From the NCBI GenBank assembly GCA_937941245.1, contig CALDYC010000103.1, positions 1-33,263 on the forward strand: DNA of 33,263 nt. Direction: 5' to 3'. Position numbers and translations under genes: made by a program. Under the pieces are notes generated by a model, which was given only the letters and a program-made list of their open reading frames with translations, did no database searches and was not told the origin of the DNA. Source of the stretch: an uncultured Acidimicrobiales bacterium. Lineage in GTDB: Bacteria > Actinomycetota > Acidimicrobiia > Acidimicrobiales > UBA10347. Of the stretch, positions 7,302 to 14,647 are shown piece after piece (position 1 is the first letter of the stretch; each line of letters starts with the position of its first letter).

Positions 7302-7517
7302 GTGACTGAGAACCAACGCCCCCGCTACCTGACTGTCGCCGAGGTGGCCAATGACATGCGGGTGTCAACGATGACCGTGTATCGCCTCATCAAGGCTCAG
7401 GAACTGCCCGCAGTCCGCGTCGGCAAGTCATATCGGGTCCGCCTGACTGATCTCGACACATTCCTCGATAGCCGCCGCGTTTCGGATCTCGAGGACATCG
7501 GCGACGTCGGTTCCTGA
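7302..7517 (+). CDS. Small excisionase-family (MerR-like winged HTH) DNA-binding protein
   Basis: This 71-residue protein is nearly all one DNA-binding domain: YLTVAEVANDMRVSTMTVYR (helix-turn-helix), then LIKAQELPAVRVGKSYRVR (wing) and DLDTFLDSR. It belongs to the excisionase-like group that includes BldC and mycobacterial Rv0500A, the latter also next to proC. Targets are unknown; related proteins are small developmental or housekeeping regulators that bind direct repeats. I chose GTG 7302 because GGAAGAG (7290-7296) is an RBS for it; an in-frame ATG at 7284 would add six residues without an RBS. There is no integrase or phage context, so it is not a phage excisionase. Confidence 0.85.
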   Translation: MTENQRPRYLTVAEVANDMRVSTMTVYRLIKAQELPAVRVGKSYRVRLTDLDTFLDSRRVSDLEDIGDVGS

Positions 7518-7561
7518 ACGACACAATGTCTGGTCCCAATCAGTTTCTCGTGACCTGACCG

Positions 7562-8407
7562 GTGCGATTCGCAACGCTGCATTTTCTTTCTGACTACGGC
7601 CTCGTCGACGAATTCGTTGCAGTTACAAAGTCCGTTGTTTGGTCGATAACGCCCGACGTCCGGATTGTCGATATCACCCACGATGTAGCCCCGTTTGACG
7701 TTCGCGGCGCCGGTTACTCCCTCGCCCGCGCCGCTGGCTGGCTCAACCCGGGTGTCGTGATGGCCGTTGTCGATCCCGGGGTCGCAACCAACCGGCGTGC
7801 GGTCGCTGTTGAGGTCGGCGACGGAGCTTCGATTCTTGTCGGCCCCGATAATGGCTTGCTTGCCCCGGCGGTGGCGATGGTTGGCGGAGCAACTGCAGCG
7901 GTCGACATCACTAACTCGCGATTCCGGATCGATGCACCTGGGCCCACCTTCGACGGACGCGACCTGTTCGCTCCCGTAGCCGCTCAGCTATGCGCCGGAA
8001 CACCGCTAGCTGAGGTCGGCGAACCCATCGAACCCTCGTTGCTCATGCCGGCAGTGGTTCCGGTGACAGCGACCGAGGGCGATGTGGTTGTTGCTGAGGT
8101 GCTGTGGATCGATCGTTACGGCAACGCCCAGCTCAATGTCGATCCTGACGAACTGACCCATGGGCGCTACTCGCTTCAGGTCGAATCACAGCGTCGAGGA
8201 GCGGCTCGGGTCGAGAGTTTTTCCGGGCTGGCAGCAGGTGAGGTGGGGCTGATCGTCGATAGTTACGGCATGATTGCCGTCGTGGCAAACAAACGGTCAG
8301 CTGCAGCTGAGCTTGAACTGTCTCGCGGAACCGAGGTGCGGTTGCATCCGGCAGGCGAAGATTCTGGTGTCTCGACGCCAGTGACCATTGGGCGGGCCGG
8401 TTCATGA
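7562..8407 (+). CDS. S-adenosyl-L-methionine hydrolase (adenosine-forming), DUF62 family
   Basis: Members hydrolyse SAM to adenosine and methionine, activating water with an Asp-Arg-His triad; the fluorinase and chlorinase are relatives. The 281 residues show the N-terminal LSDYGLVDEFVAVTK (9-23), ITHDVAPFDVRGA (38-50), VDPGVATNRRAVAVE (70-84, Asp71 and Arg78), GPDNGLL (94-100) and TFDGRDLFAPVAAQL (129-143). The C-terminal beta domain contains WIDRYGNAQLNV. The position that is His in the usual TFHGRD motif is Asp131 here, which could change activity. The start is GTG 7562 without a clear RBS, 44 bases after the HTH gene. Its stop overlaps the start of a 28-residue membrane microprotein (ATGA). 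Confidence 0.9.
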   Translation: MRFATLHFLSDYGLVDEFVAVTKSVVWSITPDVRIVDITHDVAPFDVRGAGYSLARAAGWLNPGVVMAVVDPGVATNRRAVAVEVGDGASILVGPDNGLLAPAVAMVGGATAAVDITNSRFRIDAPGPTFDGRDLFAPVAAQLCAGTPLAEVGEPIEPSLLMPAVVPVTATEGDVVVAEVLWIDRYGNAQLNVDPDELTHGRYSLQVESQRRGAARVESFSGLAAGEVGLIVDSYGMIAVVANKRSAAAELELSRGTEVRLHPAGEDSGVSTPVTIGRAGS

Positions 8408-8490
8408 GACCCGCGACCGTATTGGTCATTGCTGTGCTGCTCTCGTTGATCGTGGGTGCGGCCGTCATTCAGATCGTGTTCATGCTCTGA
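8404..8490 (+). CDS. 28-residue single-helix membrane microprotein
   Basis: The ATG at 8404 overlaps the TGA of the SAM hydrolase gene (ATGA), a standard arrangement for translational coupling. The product is MRPAT, then an uninterrupted hydrophobic stretch of about 22 residues (VLVIAVLLSLIVGAAVIQIV), ending FML and TGA at 8488. It has one positive charge at the N-terminus and none after, so the C-terminus would face out. I do not recognise a family. The coupled start and the perfect transmembrane composition are the evidence; a chance hydrophobic ORF remains possible. Confidence 0.5.
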   Translation: MRPATVLVIAVLLSLIVGAAVIQIVFML

Positions 8491-8494
8491 CCCC

Positions 8495-8521
8495 TGGCAG
8501 ACAACGCTTGGCAGACAACGC
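8495..8521. repeat. 13-bp direct repeat TGGCAGACAACGC x2
   Basis: Identical 13-base copies at 8495-8507 and 8509-8521 lie in the 62-base gap between the microprotein stop and the convergent CAP gene. I see no strong hairpin here; the function is unknown. Confidence 0.5.
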
Positions 8522-8552
8522 GTGGCGCCCCGCTGGGTGTTTTGACCGACCG

Positions 8553-9350
8553 TCAGCCGAACAACTCTGAGCTTGGGCGGTCTTGCTTGGTTGCGGCCTT
8601 TTCGATCACTGCGTCTGCACGTTCGGCCTCGTCAACGAATGCCAGTCGAGTTGGGGCTGGGCCGAATCGACCGGCTGCCCCTTCGGTCGCGTCGGCCCCG
8701 CTGGCGAGCTCAGATGTGACTCGCTCGATGTCGGGGTTGGTCACAAGCGGTTCTGCAGTCGGAGCTACTGCCGTCGGGACTGGTGTTGCCGGAACTGGTG
8801 TTGCGGGAACTGGTGTTGCGACGACCACCGCTACATCTCGCTCTGGTGTGACGGTCGGTGCAGGGGAAGCAGCGTTGACATCGGCGAACCGATGTGTCGT
8901 GTACACCCGGCCTGTTGGATGGATATAGACCCCAATCCCGATCAGGTCGAAGCTCGGGTCGAGCATCGCCGCGCGATGCGCCGGGCTATTCATAAATGCT
9001 GAGGTCAACGACGCAACGCTCTCGCCGCGTCCGACGTTCTCGCCTGCTTTTGCCCAGGTGCCGGGTATGCCCCCGGTGATGTTCGAGGCGTGGCTGAGAA
9101 ACGAACCGTTCGCCATCTGAAACGCCCAACCAGCAGCTGCTTCTGACATGCCTGCATGCAATGTCAATGGGCCGACGCCAGCGTTGGCCCGTTGCTGATT
9201 GACCGAAGCGAGGAACCCGGCCTCCATGCCTGCATCGCGAACCGGAGTCGCCTGTGCTTGAGCCTCGGACGCTGGGACCGCAACAAATGCGCTGAGTGCC
9301 AGCGTGAGTGCCAGCAGCAAACTCGTGGCAGTTCGTATTGGATTGTTCAT
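8553..9350 (-). CDS. Secreted CAP/SCP-domain protein (YkwD-like)
   Basis: The 265-residue protein has a signal peptide (1-33, cut near AQAQA) and a CAP domain (42-160). The domain starts with FLASVNQQRANAGVGPLTLH and carries the usual cleft residues: His87 in LSHAS, Glu104 in AGENVG and His125 in PAHRAAML. A central strand, IGIGVYIHP, leads to YTTHRFAD. A low-complexity ATPVP linker and a charged, probably disordered C-terminus follow. Bacterial CAP proteins are extracytoplasmic, often tied to cell-wall biology, and mostly of unknown activity. It is divergent from rex across 212 bases, and the Rex operator at 9528 lies 178 bases before its start, so co-regulation is possible but unproven. Confidence 0.88.
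   Translation of the reverse strand: MNNPIRTATSLLLALTLALSAFVAVPASEAQAQATPVRDAGMEAGFLASVNQQRANAGVGPLTLHAGMSEAAAGWAFQMANGSFLSHASNITGGIPGTWAKAGENVGRGESVASLTSAFMNSPAHRAAMLDPSFDLIGIGVYIHPTGRVYTTHRFADVNAASPAPTVTPERDVAVVVATPVPATPVPATPVPTAVAPTAEPLVTNPDIERVTSELASGADATEGAAGRFGPAPTRLAFVDEAERADAVIEKAATKQDRPSSELFG
8776..8820 (-). repeat. 15-bp in-frame tandem repeat, three copies
   Basis: Three consecutive 15-base units (GGAACTGGTGTTGCG on the plus strand, the first with two differences) encode ATPVP repeats in the linker of the CAP protein. They are probably length-variable. Confidence 0.8.
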
Positions 9351-9392
9351 GATTCAACTCGCAGGTGGTGGACTACTGAGTTGTTCGGGAAC

Positions 9393-9415
9393 TGGGGGCG
9401 TGAGTTCAGCCCCCA
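9393..9415. other. Hairpin in the CAP/rex divergent region
   Basis: TGGGGGC (9393-9399) pairs with GCCCCCA (9409-9415) across a nine-base loop. It lies about 45 bases before the CAP start on the minus strand and would fold in that gene's leader if transcription starts upstream. There is no T tract. Confidence 0.35.
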
Positions 9416-9527
9416 TCCCTTCAATGAGCGACGTGGCCCGGGCCGGTGCACATGAGCCATACGGACCCCAAGCCGTTGGGCCCGATCACCTGGGTAAAGA
9501 CAATCGGCAAGCGAACGGACCGGCGTC

Positions 9528-9556
9528 TTGTGAAGAAGCGCACAACGTCGTAGGGT
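9528..9556 (+). promoter_or_regulatory. Rex operator overlapping the rex promoter (leaderless start)
   Basis: TTGTGAAGAAGCGCACAA (9528-9545) matches 12 of the 14 fixed positions of the known Rex box TTGTGAAnnnnTTCACAA. It overlaps a promoter made of TTGTGA (9528-9533), a 17-base spacer and TAGGGT (9551-9556). Transcription would begin about seven bases after the -10 box, at the GTG start codon of rex (9563), so the mRNA is probably leaderless. Rex bound here would block RNA polymerase, as in Streptomyces rex autoregulation. Confidence 0.8.
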
Positions 9557-9562
9557 CGCGAC

Positions 9563-10246
9563 GTGAGCGAGCTTGAGCCGCCGGTGCCAGCGGCGACAGT
9601 TGCCCGACTTCCGCTATACCTGCGATGTCTCGAGGCACTCGATGCCGAAGCAGCGCCGACGGTCAGTTCGTCACATCTCGCTGCGTTGGCAGGAGTGAAC
9701 GCAGCGAAGCTACGCAAAGACCTGTCTCACCTGGGTAGCTACGGCACTCGGGGGGTCGGCTACGACGTCGGCAACCTCATGGGTGAAATCCGTCGCGAAC
9801 TGGGCGTTGACGAAACGTCACCAGTGATCGTCATTGGTCTCGGCAACCTCGGCCAAGCGCTCGCGAAACACGGCGGGTTCGCCGGACGAGGCTTCCCCAT
9901 TGTTGGGCTCTTCGATATCGATCCCAACAAAATCGGCCAAGAGATGGACGGTCTGATCGTCCAGCACCTTGAAACGGTTGCGAACACCATTGCGGCAACC
10001 GGCGGGCACACCGCAATTATCGCGACGCCTCCCGATGCGGCTCAGGTGGTCACGGACCAACTCATCGCCGCGGGGATCACATCGGTCCTGAACTTCGCTC
10101 CGACGGGCGTGGTGGTGCCCGACGGCGTGGCGTTGCGTCAAGTCGACTTGGCTGTCGAGTTGCAGATCCTCAGCTACTACCGCCCCGAACGGGTCGCAGA
10201 GCGCGACGCTGGGCGTGACCGAAACCTCAGCGCCGCGACATCATGA
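9563..10246 (+). CDS. rex: Redox-sensing transcriptional repressor Rex
   Basis: Rex senses the NADH/NAD+ ratio: it binds its operator when NADH is low and releases it when NADH binds. The 227 residues have an N-terminal winged helix (about 12-70; recognition region AAKLRKDLSHLGSYGTRGVG), with Arg and Lys residues that contact DNA in known Rex proteins. A Rossmann domain follows (VIVIGLGNLGQALAKH, 88-103), then FDIDPNKIG and the domain-swapped C-terminal helix (VDLAVELQILSYY). The start is GTG 9563, directly at the predicted transcription start. It heads the heme operon, as in Streptomyces, and its own operator lies upstream. Confidence 0.95.
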   Translation: MSELEPPVPAATVARLPLYLRCLEALDAEAAPTVSSSHLAALAGVNAAKLRKDLSHLGSYGTRGVGYDVGNLMGEIRRELGVDETSPVIVIGLGNLGQALAKHGGFAGRGFPIVGLFDIDPNKIGQEMDGLIVQHLETVANTIAATGGHTAIIATPPDAAQVVTDQLIAAGITSVLNFAPTGVVVPDGVALRQVDLAVELQILSYYRPERVAERDAGRDRNLSAATS

Positions 10247-10316
10247 TTCGACGCGCCACCGGGCATGATGGAGTGTCGCGCCAAGCGGCCTCTGCTTTCT
10301 TCCCAGACGGACACGT

Positions 10317-11579
10317 ATGTCGTTTGTAGTCATCGGACTCAATCATGCTTCGACGCCGGTCGACGTACTAGAGCGCGTGACGATCGCAGCGCCGGACCTT
10401 GACAAGGCACTCGACAGTGTGACGATGCGGCCCCACGTATCTGAAGCGGTCATCGTCAGTACGTGCAATCGAACCGAGATCTACGTCACCGCTGAGCGTT
10501 TCCACGGTGCCTATCAAGATGTCCGAGACTTCCTGACCGAACAGTCATTTCTGCCACCCGAACAGCTCAGCGACCACCTCTATACGTTCTACGATGACGA
10601 CGCAGTCCGCCACCTCTTTGAGGTCAGCGCCGGCATCAACTCGGCAGTTCTCGGCGAACACGAGATTTTGGGCCAAGTCAAGCGTGCCTGGCAGGCAGCG
10701 CAGAAGTTCGGCAGTACGGGTACCGCGCTGAATGCCGTATTCCGGTCTGCGCTTGAGGTGGGCAAGCGGGTGCGTACCGAAACCTCGATCTCGCGAAACA
10801 TCGCATCGGTTTCCCAAGCCGCAATCGTGCTCGCAGCCGATCGCCTCGGCGGTCTTGAGGGTGCCGATGTGCTTCTCATCGGTGCCGGCGAGATGGGCAC
10901 CGGGATGGCCCGGACCCTTGCAGGGGCGGATCTCACCAACTTGGTCGTGTCGAGCCGCACGCATCAGACGGCGCTCGATATCGCTGACGAGATCGGTGCG
11001 ACCGTTAGCGCATTCGACGATCTCGAAACGGCACTCGTCGACGCCGATGTTGTGTTCACCTCGACCGCGGCGCCGCACCAGGTCATCGACCTCGATCTGG
11101 TCCAACGGGTGATCGATGCCCGCGATTCGCGGCCGCTGCTTTTCGTCGATGTTGCGCTTCCTCGAGACGTCGATCCGTTGGTTGCCTCGATCGACGGCGT
11201 CACCGTGTGCGACCTCGACACCGTCGGCGAGTTCGTCTCGCGAGGGTTGGCCGACCGCGCCGGTGAACTCGGCGATGCACGTGCAATCGTCGAAGCTGAA
11301 GTCAGCCGCCACGTCGAACACGAGAACGCCCGCTCGCTTGCGCCCCTCATCACCGCCTTTCGGAACCAGGCCGAACAAATTCGTCTGGACGAGCTGCAAC
11401 GCCAGGCTCGACATCTCGACAAACTTGACGCGGAACAACGTCAGCTGGTTGACGATGTGACCCGGGCACTGTTGTCCAAGCTGCTGCATGCTCCTACGAC
11501 TCGATTGAAAGAGTCGTCACAGACCTTGCGCGGCGATCGTCTAGCAGCCGCGATCAGCGAGCTGTACGACCTCGGCTGA
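10317..11579 (+). CDS. hemA: Glutamyl-tRNA reductase
   Basis: This enzyme starts C5-pathway tetrapyrrole synthesis by reducing glutamyl-tRNA(Glu) to glutamate-1-semialdehyde with NADPH. The 420 residues contain the N-terminal GLNHASTPVDVLER (7-20) and the catalytic cysteine Cys50 in STCNRTEIY. HLFEVSAGINSAVLGEHEIL and GQVKRAW follow (about 98-125), then the NADPH Rossmann motif LLIGAGEMGTGMA. The C-terminal dimerisation helix includes LLSKLLHAPTTRLKE. The start is ATG 10317, 70 bases after rex with no separate promoter seen, so it is probably cotranscribed with rex. The downstream partner hemL encodes the enzyme that channels its product. Confidence 0.96.
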   Translation: MSFVVIGLNHASTPVDVLERVTIAAPDLDKALDSVTMRPHVSEAVIVSTCNRTEIYVTAERFHGAYQDVRDFLTEQSFLPPEQLSDHLYTFYDDDAVRHLFEVSAGINSAVLGEHEILGQVKRAWQAAQKFGSTGTALNAVFRSALEVGKRVRTETSISRNIASVSQAAIVLAADRLGGLEGADVLLIGAGEMGTGMARTLAGADLTNLVVSSRTHQTALDIADEIGATVSAFDDLETALVDADVVFTSTAAPHQVIDLDLVQRVIDARDSRPLLFVDVALPRDVDPLVASIDGVTVCDLDTVGEFVSRGLADRAGELGDARAIVEAEVSRHVEHENARSLAPLITAFRNQAEQIRLDELQRQARHLDKLDAEQRQLVDDVTRALLSKLLHAPTTRLKESSQTLRGDRLAAAISELYDLG

Positions 11580-11592
11580 GCCGCCCTCGGCT

Positions 11593-12525
11593 GTGCAGAT
11601 ACGTATTGCAACCCGCGCCAGTGAACTGGCGTTGTGGCAGGCCGAACACGTTGCAGGACTGCTCGCTGAAGCAGGTGTCGGTACCGAAATTGTCCGAGTG
11701 TCGACGTCGGGTGACCGAGACAAGACCACGCCGCTGCATGTCCTGGGTGGCAAGGGCGTGTTCGTGAAAGAGGTTCAGGCCGCGGTCTTGCGCGGACACG
11801 CCGACATTGCCGTGCACTCGGCGAAGGATCTTCCGGCGTTGACACCCGATGGTTTGACCATCGCAGCGGTCCCGGTTCGCGCCGATGCCCACGATGCACT
11901 CATTGGGTGTGCTCCCGCAGCGCTCACTGCTCGAAGCCGGGTTGCCACCGGATCGATACGCCGGCGGGCTCAACTGGGGGCGCTGGTGCCCGGTCTGCGG
12001 TTCGCCGAGCTGCGCGGCAACATGGCCACGCGGATCGGCAGGGCTGGCGAGTTCGACGCGATCGTCGTCGCAGCGGCAGCGATTGAGCGTCTCGGCCTTG
12101 ACGTGGACCACCTGCACGTGCTCGACACGTCGTTGATGATTCCGCAGGTCGGGCAGGGAGCCCTGGCGGTCGAATGCCGGTCAAACGATGTCGGCGTGGT
12201 TTCGGCGCTCGCATCGATTGACAACGTCACCGAACACCTCCGCCTCGAATGCGAACGCGGGTTCCTGCGCGAACTTGGGGGAGATTGTTCGCTGCCGGCT
12301 GGAGCGCACGCAACGCTCAACGCGGGATCGATGACCGTCGAGGGCTTCCTTGCAAACGAGGCCCTGACCGGGCAGGCGCGGGCTTCGGTTGCTGGTGACC
12401 TGGGTGTCGCCGCCGAGACCTATGGCGACGACAGTCACTGCATGGTCGACGACCTCGGGCGGCAACTCGCTCGCGAAGTGCGTCTCGCAATCGACAACCT
12501 TGACACCAAGGTCGAGCTCCCCTGA
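11593..12525 (+). CDS. hemC: Porphobilinogen deaminase (hydroxymethylbilane synthase)
   Basis: This enzyme polymerises four porphobilinogens into hydroxymethylbilane on a covalent dipyrromethane cofactor. The 310 residues open with IRIATRASELALWQAEHV (3-20). They contain VHSAKDLP (74-81, catalytic Asp79), the Arg-rich substrate loop TGSIRRRAQL (119-128) and ELRGNMATRI (139-148). PQVGQGALAVE (184-194) is followed by the cofactor loop with Cys232 in GGDCSLPAG. The start is GTG 11593, 13 bases after hemA. The family match is complete. Confidence 0.96.
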   Translation: MQIRIATRASELALWQAEHVAGLLAEAGVGTEIVRVSTSGDRDKTTPLHVLGGKGVFVKEVQAAVLRGHADIAVHSAKDLPALTPDGLTIAAVPVRADAHDALIGCAPAALTARSRVATGSIRRRAQLGALVPGLRFAELRGNMATRIGRAGEFDAIVVAAAAIERLGLDVDHLHVLDTSLMIPQVGQGALAVECRSNDVGVVSALASIDNVTEHLRLECERGFLRELGGDCSLPAGAHATLNAGSMTVEGFLANEALTGQARASVAGDLGVAAETYGDDSHCMVDDLGRQLAREVRLAIDNLDTKVELP

Positions 12526-12533
12526 ACCGCATC

Positions 12534-13328
12534 GTGGGCAGTGAAGCAGCCACCGGGGATCGACCGCTTGAGAACTGGAACGTGGTCGTCACCCGAAGCG
12601 CAGACCAGGCATCGCCGCTCGTTGAACGGCTACACGAGCTGGGGGCACAAGCAACCCAGGTGCCGCTGATACGCATTGCAACGCCAGCCGACGGGGGGCA
12701 GGCGCTGCGTTCTGCGCTCGCTCGACCTGCCGCGTGGTTGGTGGTCACGTCGCCAAACGGTGCCCGAGCCTGTCTTGGCGCTTCTGATACCAACGATCGA
12801 CCCGAACGCCAGATTGCATGCGTTGGACCGGCTACCGCCGCAGTGTTTGCACGTGCGGGCGTTTCAGTCACGTTGATCCCGCAGCGCAGTGTCGGCGAGT
12901 CGCTCGTCGACGCGTTCCCGTCGGCGCCGAAAGCAGGCGGAACCGTGGTGCTGGCGCAGGCGGCTCAAGCCCGGCCAATCGTCGGTGACGGTATTGCCGC
13001 GCTGGGCTGGGACGTGCACCAGGTGACCGCGTATCGAACCGTCGACGCTGACGTCGATCCAGCTGCGATCGTCGAGATCGGCGAAGCCCACGCGATTTTG
13101 TTCACATCGTCGTCAACGGTCGAACGCTTCGTGCGCCTGATTGGCCGGGTGCATATGCCCCCAGTGGTCATCACAATCGGGCCAATCACCTCGGCTACAG
13201 CGGAAAACCTTGGGGTTCAGGTCACTGGTCAAGCTTCGCGGTTTGATCTCGATGGGCTCGTCGACGCCTTGTGTCGACACGCTCGACAGCACGATTTCGA
13301 CAACGGCCGAAACGGCAGCTCGTCCTAG
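12534..13328 (+). CDS. hemD: Uroporphyrinogen-III synthase
   Basis: This enzyme cyclises hydroxymethylbilane with inversion of ring D. The 264-residue sequence is divergent, as usual for HemD, but shows the two-domain pattern: NVVVTRSADQASPLVERLHE near the start, WLVVTSPNGARA and CVGPATAAVFARAGV in the first half. GGTVVLAQAAQARPIVGDGI and VTAYRTVD sit in the middle, then ILFTSSSTVERFV and VITIGPITSATAENLGVQVT near the end. The start is GTG 12534, eight bases after hemC. In some actinobacteria hemD is fused to a cobA-type methyltransferase; it is not fused here. hemL follows directly, with no hemB between. Confidence 0.92.
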   Translation: MGSEAATGDRPLENWNVVVTRSADQASPLVERLHELGAQATQVPLIRIATPADGGQALRSALARPAAWLVVTSPNGARACLGASDTNDRPERQIACVGPATAAVFARAGVSVTLIPQRSVGESLVDAFPSAPKAGGTVVLAQAAQARPIVGDGIAALGWDVHQVTAYRTVDADVDPAAIVEIGEAHAILFTSSSTVERFVRLIGRVHMPPVVITIGPITSATAENLGVQVTGQASRFDLDGLVDALCRHARQHDFDNGRNGSSS

Positions 13329-13337
13329 ACTCCAAGC

Positions 13338-14606
13338 GTGACTGACACGCCAACCAACGAAGCACTTTTCACCCGCGCGAAGCAGGTCATGCCTGGTGGA
13401 GTGAACTCGCCGGTGCGATCATTTCGATCGGTCGGTGGAACGCCATACTTTGTTGACACCGCTGAGGGGCCATGGGTCTGGGACGTCGAAGGTCGGCGGT
13501 ATCTCGACTATGTCATGAGCTACGGGCCGTGCATTCTCGGACACGCCAACCCGTCGATCGTTGACGCAGTTTCGGTTGCCGCCGGTCGCGGCACGAGCTA
13601 CGGAGCGCCCACCGTCCGCGAAGTCGAAATGGCCGAAGAAATGTGTCGCCGGGTCCCCGGCATGGAAATGCTCAGAATGGTGTCAAGCGGAACCGAAGCG
13701 GCCATGTCGGCGGTCAGGCTTGCTCGCGGTTTCACCGGTCGCGACACCATCGTGAAGTTCGCTGGCAACTATCACGGCCACAGCGACAATCTGCTTGCGG
13801 CAGGCGGTAGCGGCATCGCCAACCAGGGTCTGAGCGGTTGTGACGGTGTTCCTGATGGCGCCGTGGCAGACACGGTCGTAGCGCCGTACAACGAGATCCC
13901 TGAGCTTGACGAAACCATTGCGGCAGTCGCCGTTGAGCCAGTTGCGGCCAACATGGGTCTGGTGCCGCCGCGAGAGGGCTTTCTTCGAGAACTGCGTCAA
14001 GCCTGTGACGACGTTGGGGCTGTGTTGTTGTTCGACGAAGTCATCACGGGTTTCCGGCTTGCTCGCGGCGGCGCGACCGAGTGGTTCGGTGTGCAGCCCG
14101 ACGTCTGGTGTTTTGGCAAGGTGATCGGCGGAGGCCTGCCGGTCGGTGCGTATGGCTCGTCCCGCGAGATTATGGCGAGCGTGGCACCGCTCGGTGGCGT
14201 CTACCAGGGCGGCACGCTCAGCGGGAACCCGCTGGCTACCGCTGCCGGGTTGTCTGCGCTCGAACAGCTCGACGCGGCTGCGTACGTGACGCTCGAACGT
14301 CTGGCGACGCGCTTGGCCGATGGCCTCTCCCGCGTTTTCGCCGAAGCTGGCGTCCCGGTTGTCGTGCCGCGGGTCGGATCGTTGCTGGGGATCTTCTTCA
14401 CTGACGTAGCACCGATGAACTTCGACCAGGCGCAGGTGGCGGCTGACAACGGCCTATACCGGATCTTCTTCCACGGCATGCTCGAACGCGGCATCGCACT
14501 CGCACCGGGTCCCTACGAAATGATCTTTGTGTCGACCGTGCACACCGACGAGCTGATTGATCAGACGATCGCAGCGGCTGCCGAGGTCGCTCCTTCGCTG
14601 CGCTAG
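13338..14606 (+). CDS. hemL: Glutamate-1-semialdehyde 2,1-aminomutase
   Basis: This PLP enzyme converts glutamate-1-semialdehyde to 5-aminolevulinate, the second step after HemA. The 422 residues show the family N-terminus FTRAKQVMPGGVNSPVRSF (11-29), then RYLDYVMSYGPCILGHANP (54-72) and SSGTEAAMSA. The PLP-binding LFDEVITGFR (231-240) and the Schiff-base Lys261 in CFGKVIGGGLPVGAYG follow. The PLP phosphate motif YQGGTLSGNPLA is intact. The start is GTG 13338, nine bases after hemD. It ends the heme operon and converges on the aminotransferase gene with only 41 bases between the stops. Confidence 0.96.
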   Translation: MTDTPTNEALFTRAKQVMPGGVNSPVRSFRSVGGTPYFVDTAEGPWVWDVEGRRYLDYVMSYGPCILGHANPSIVDAVSVAAGRGTSYGAPTVREVEMAEEMCRRVPGMEMLRMVSSGTEAAMSAVRLARGFTGRDTIVKFAGNYHGHSDNLLAAGGSGIANQGLSGCDGVPDGAVADTVVAPYNEIPELDETIAAVAVEPVAANMGLVPPREGFLRELRQACDDVGAVLLFDEVITGFRLARGGATEWFGVQPDVWCFGKVIGGGLPVGAYGSSREIMASVAPLGGVYQGGTLSGNPLATAAGLSALEQLDAAAYVTLERLATRLADGLSRVFAEAGVPVVVPRVGSLLGIFFTDVAPMNFDQAQVAADNGLYRIFFHGMLERGIALAPGPYEMIFVSTVHTDELIDQTIAAAAEVAPSLR

Positions 14607-14647
14607 AACGGTTTCAGTTGGCGAGCAACGTGTTTGCCCACGAATAG

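Noticed and set aside
7302-7517. Phage excisionase from an integrated element
   Set aside because: The domain is excisionase-like, but there is no integrase, attachment repeat or phage gene nearby, and the position next to proC matches chromosomal actinobacterial homologues.
9351-9562. Possible riboswitch in the leader of the CAP gene
   Set aside because: Only a simple GGGGGC/GCCCCC hairpin is present; the surrounding sequence does not match a riboswitch class I know.
10545-11489. 314-codon minus-strand frame opposite hemA
   Set aside because: It is the complement of hemA, which has all glutamyl-tRNA reductase motifs.
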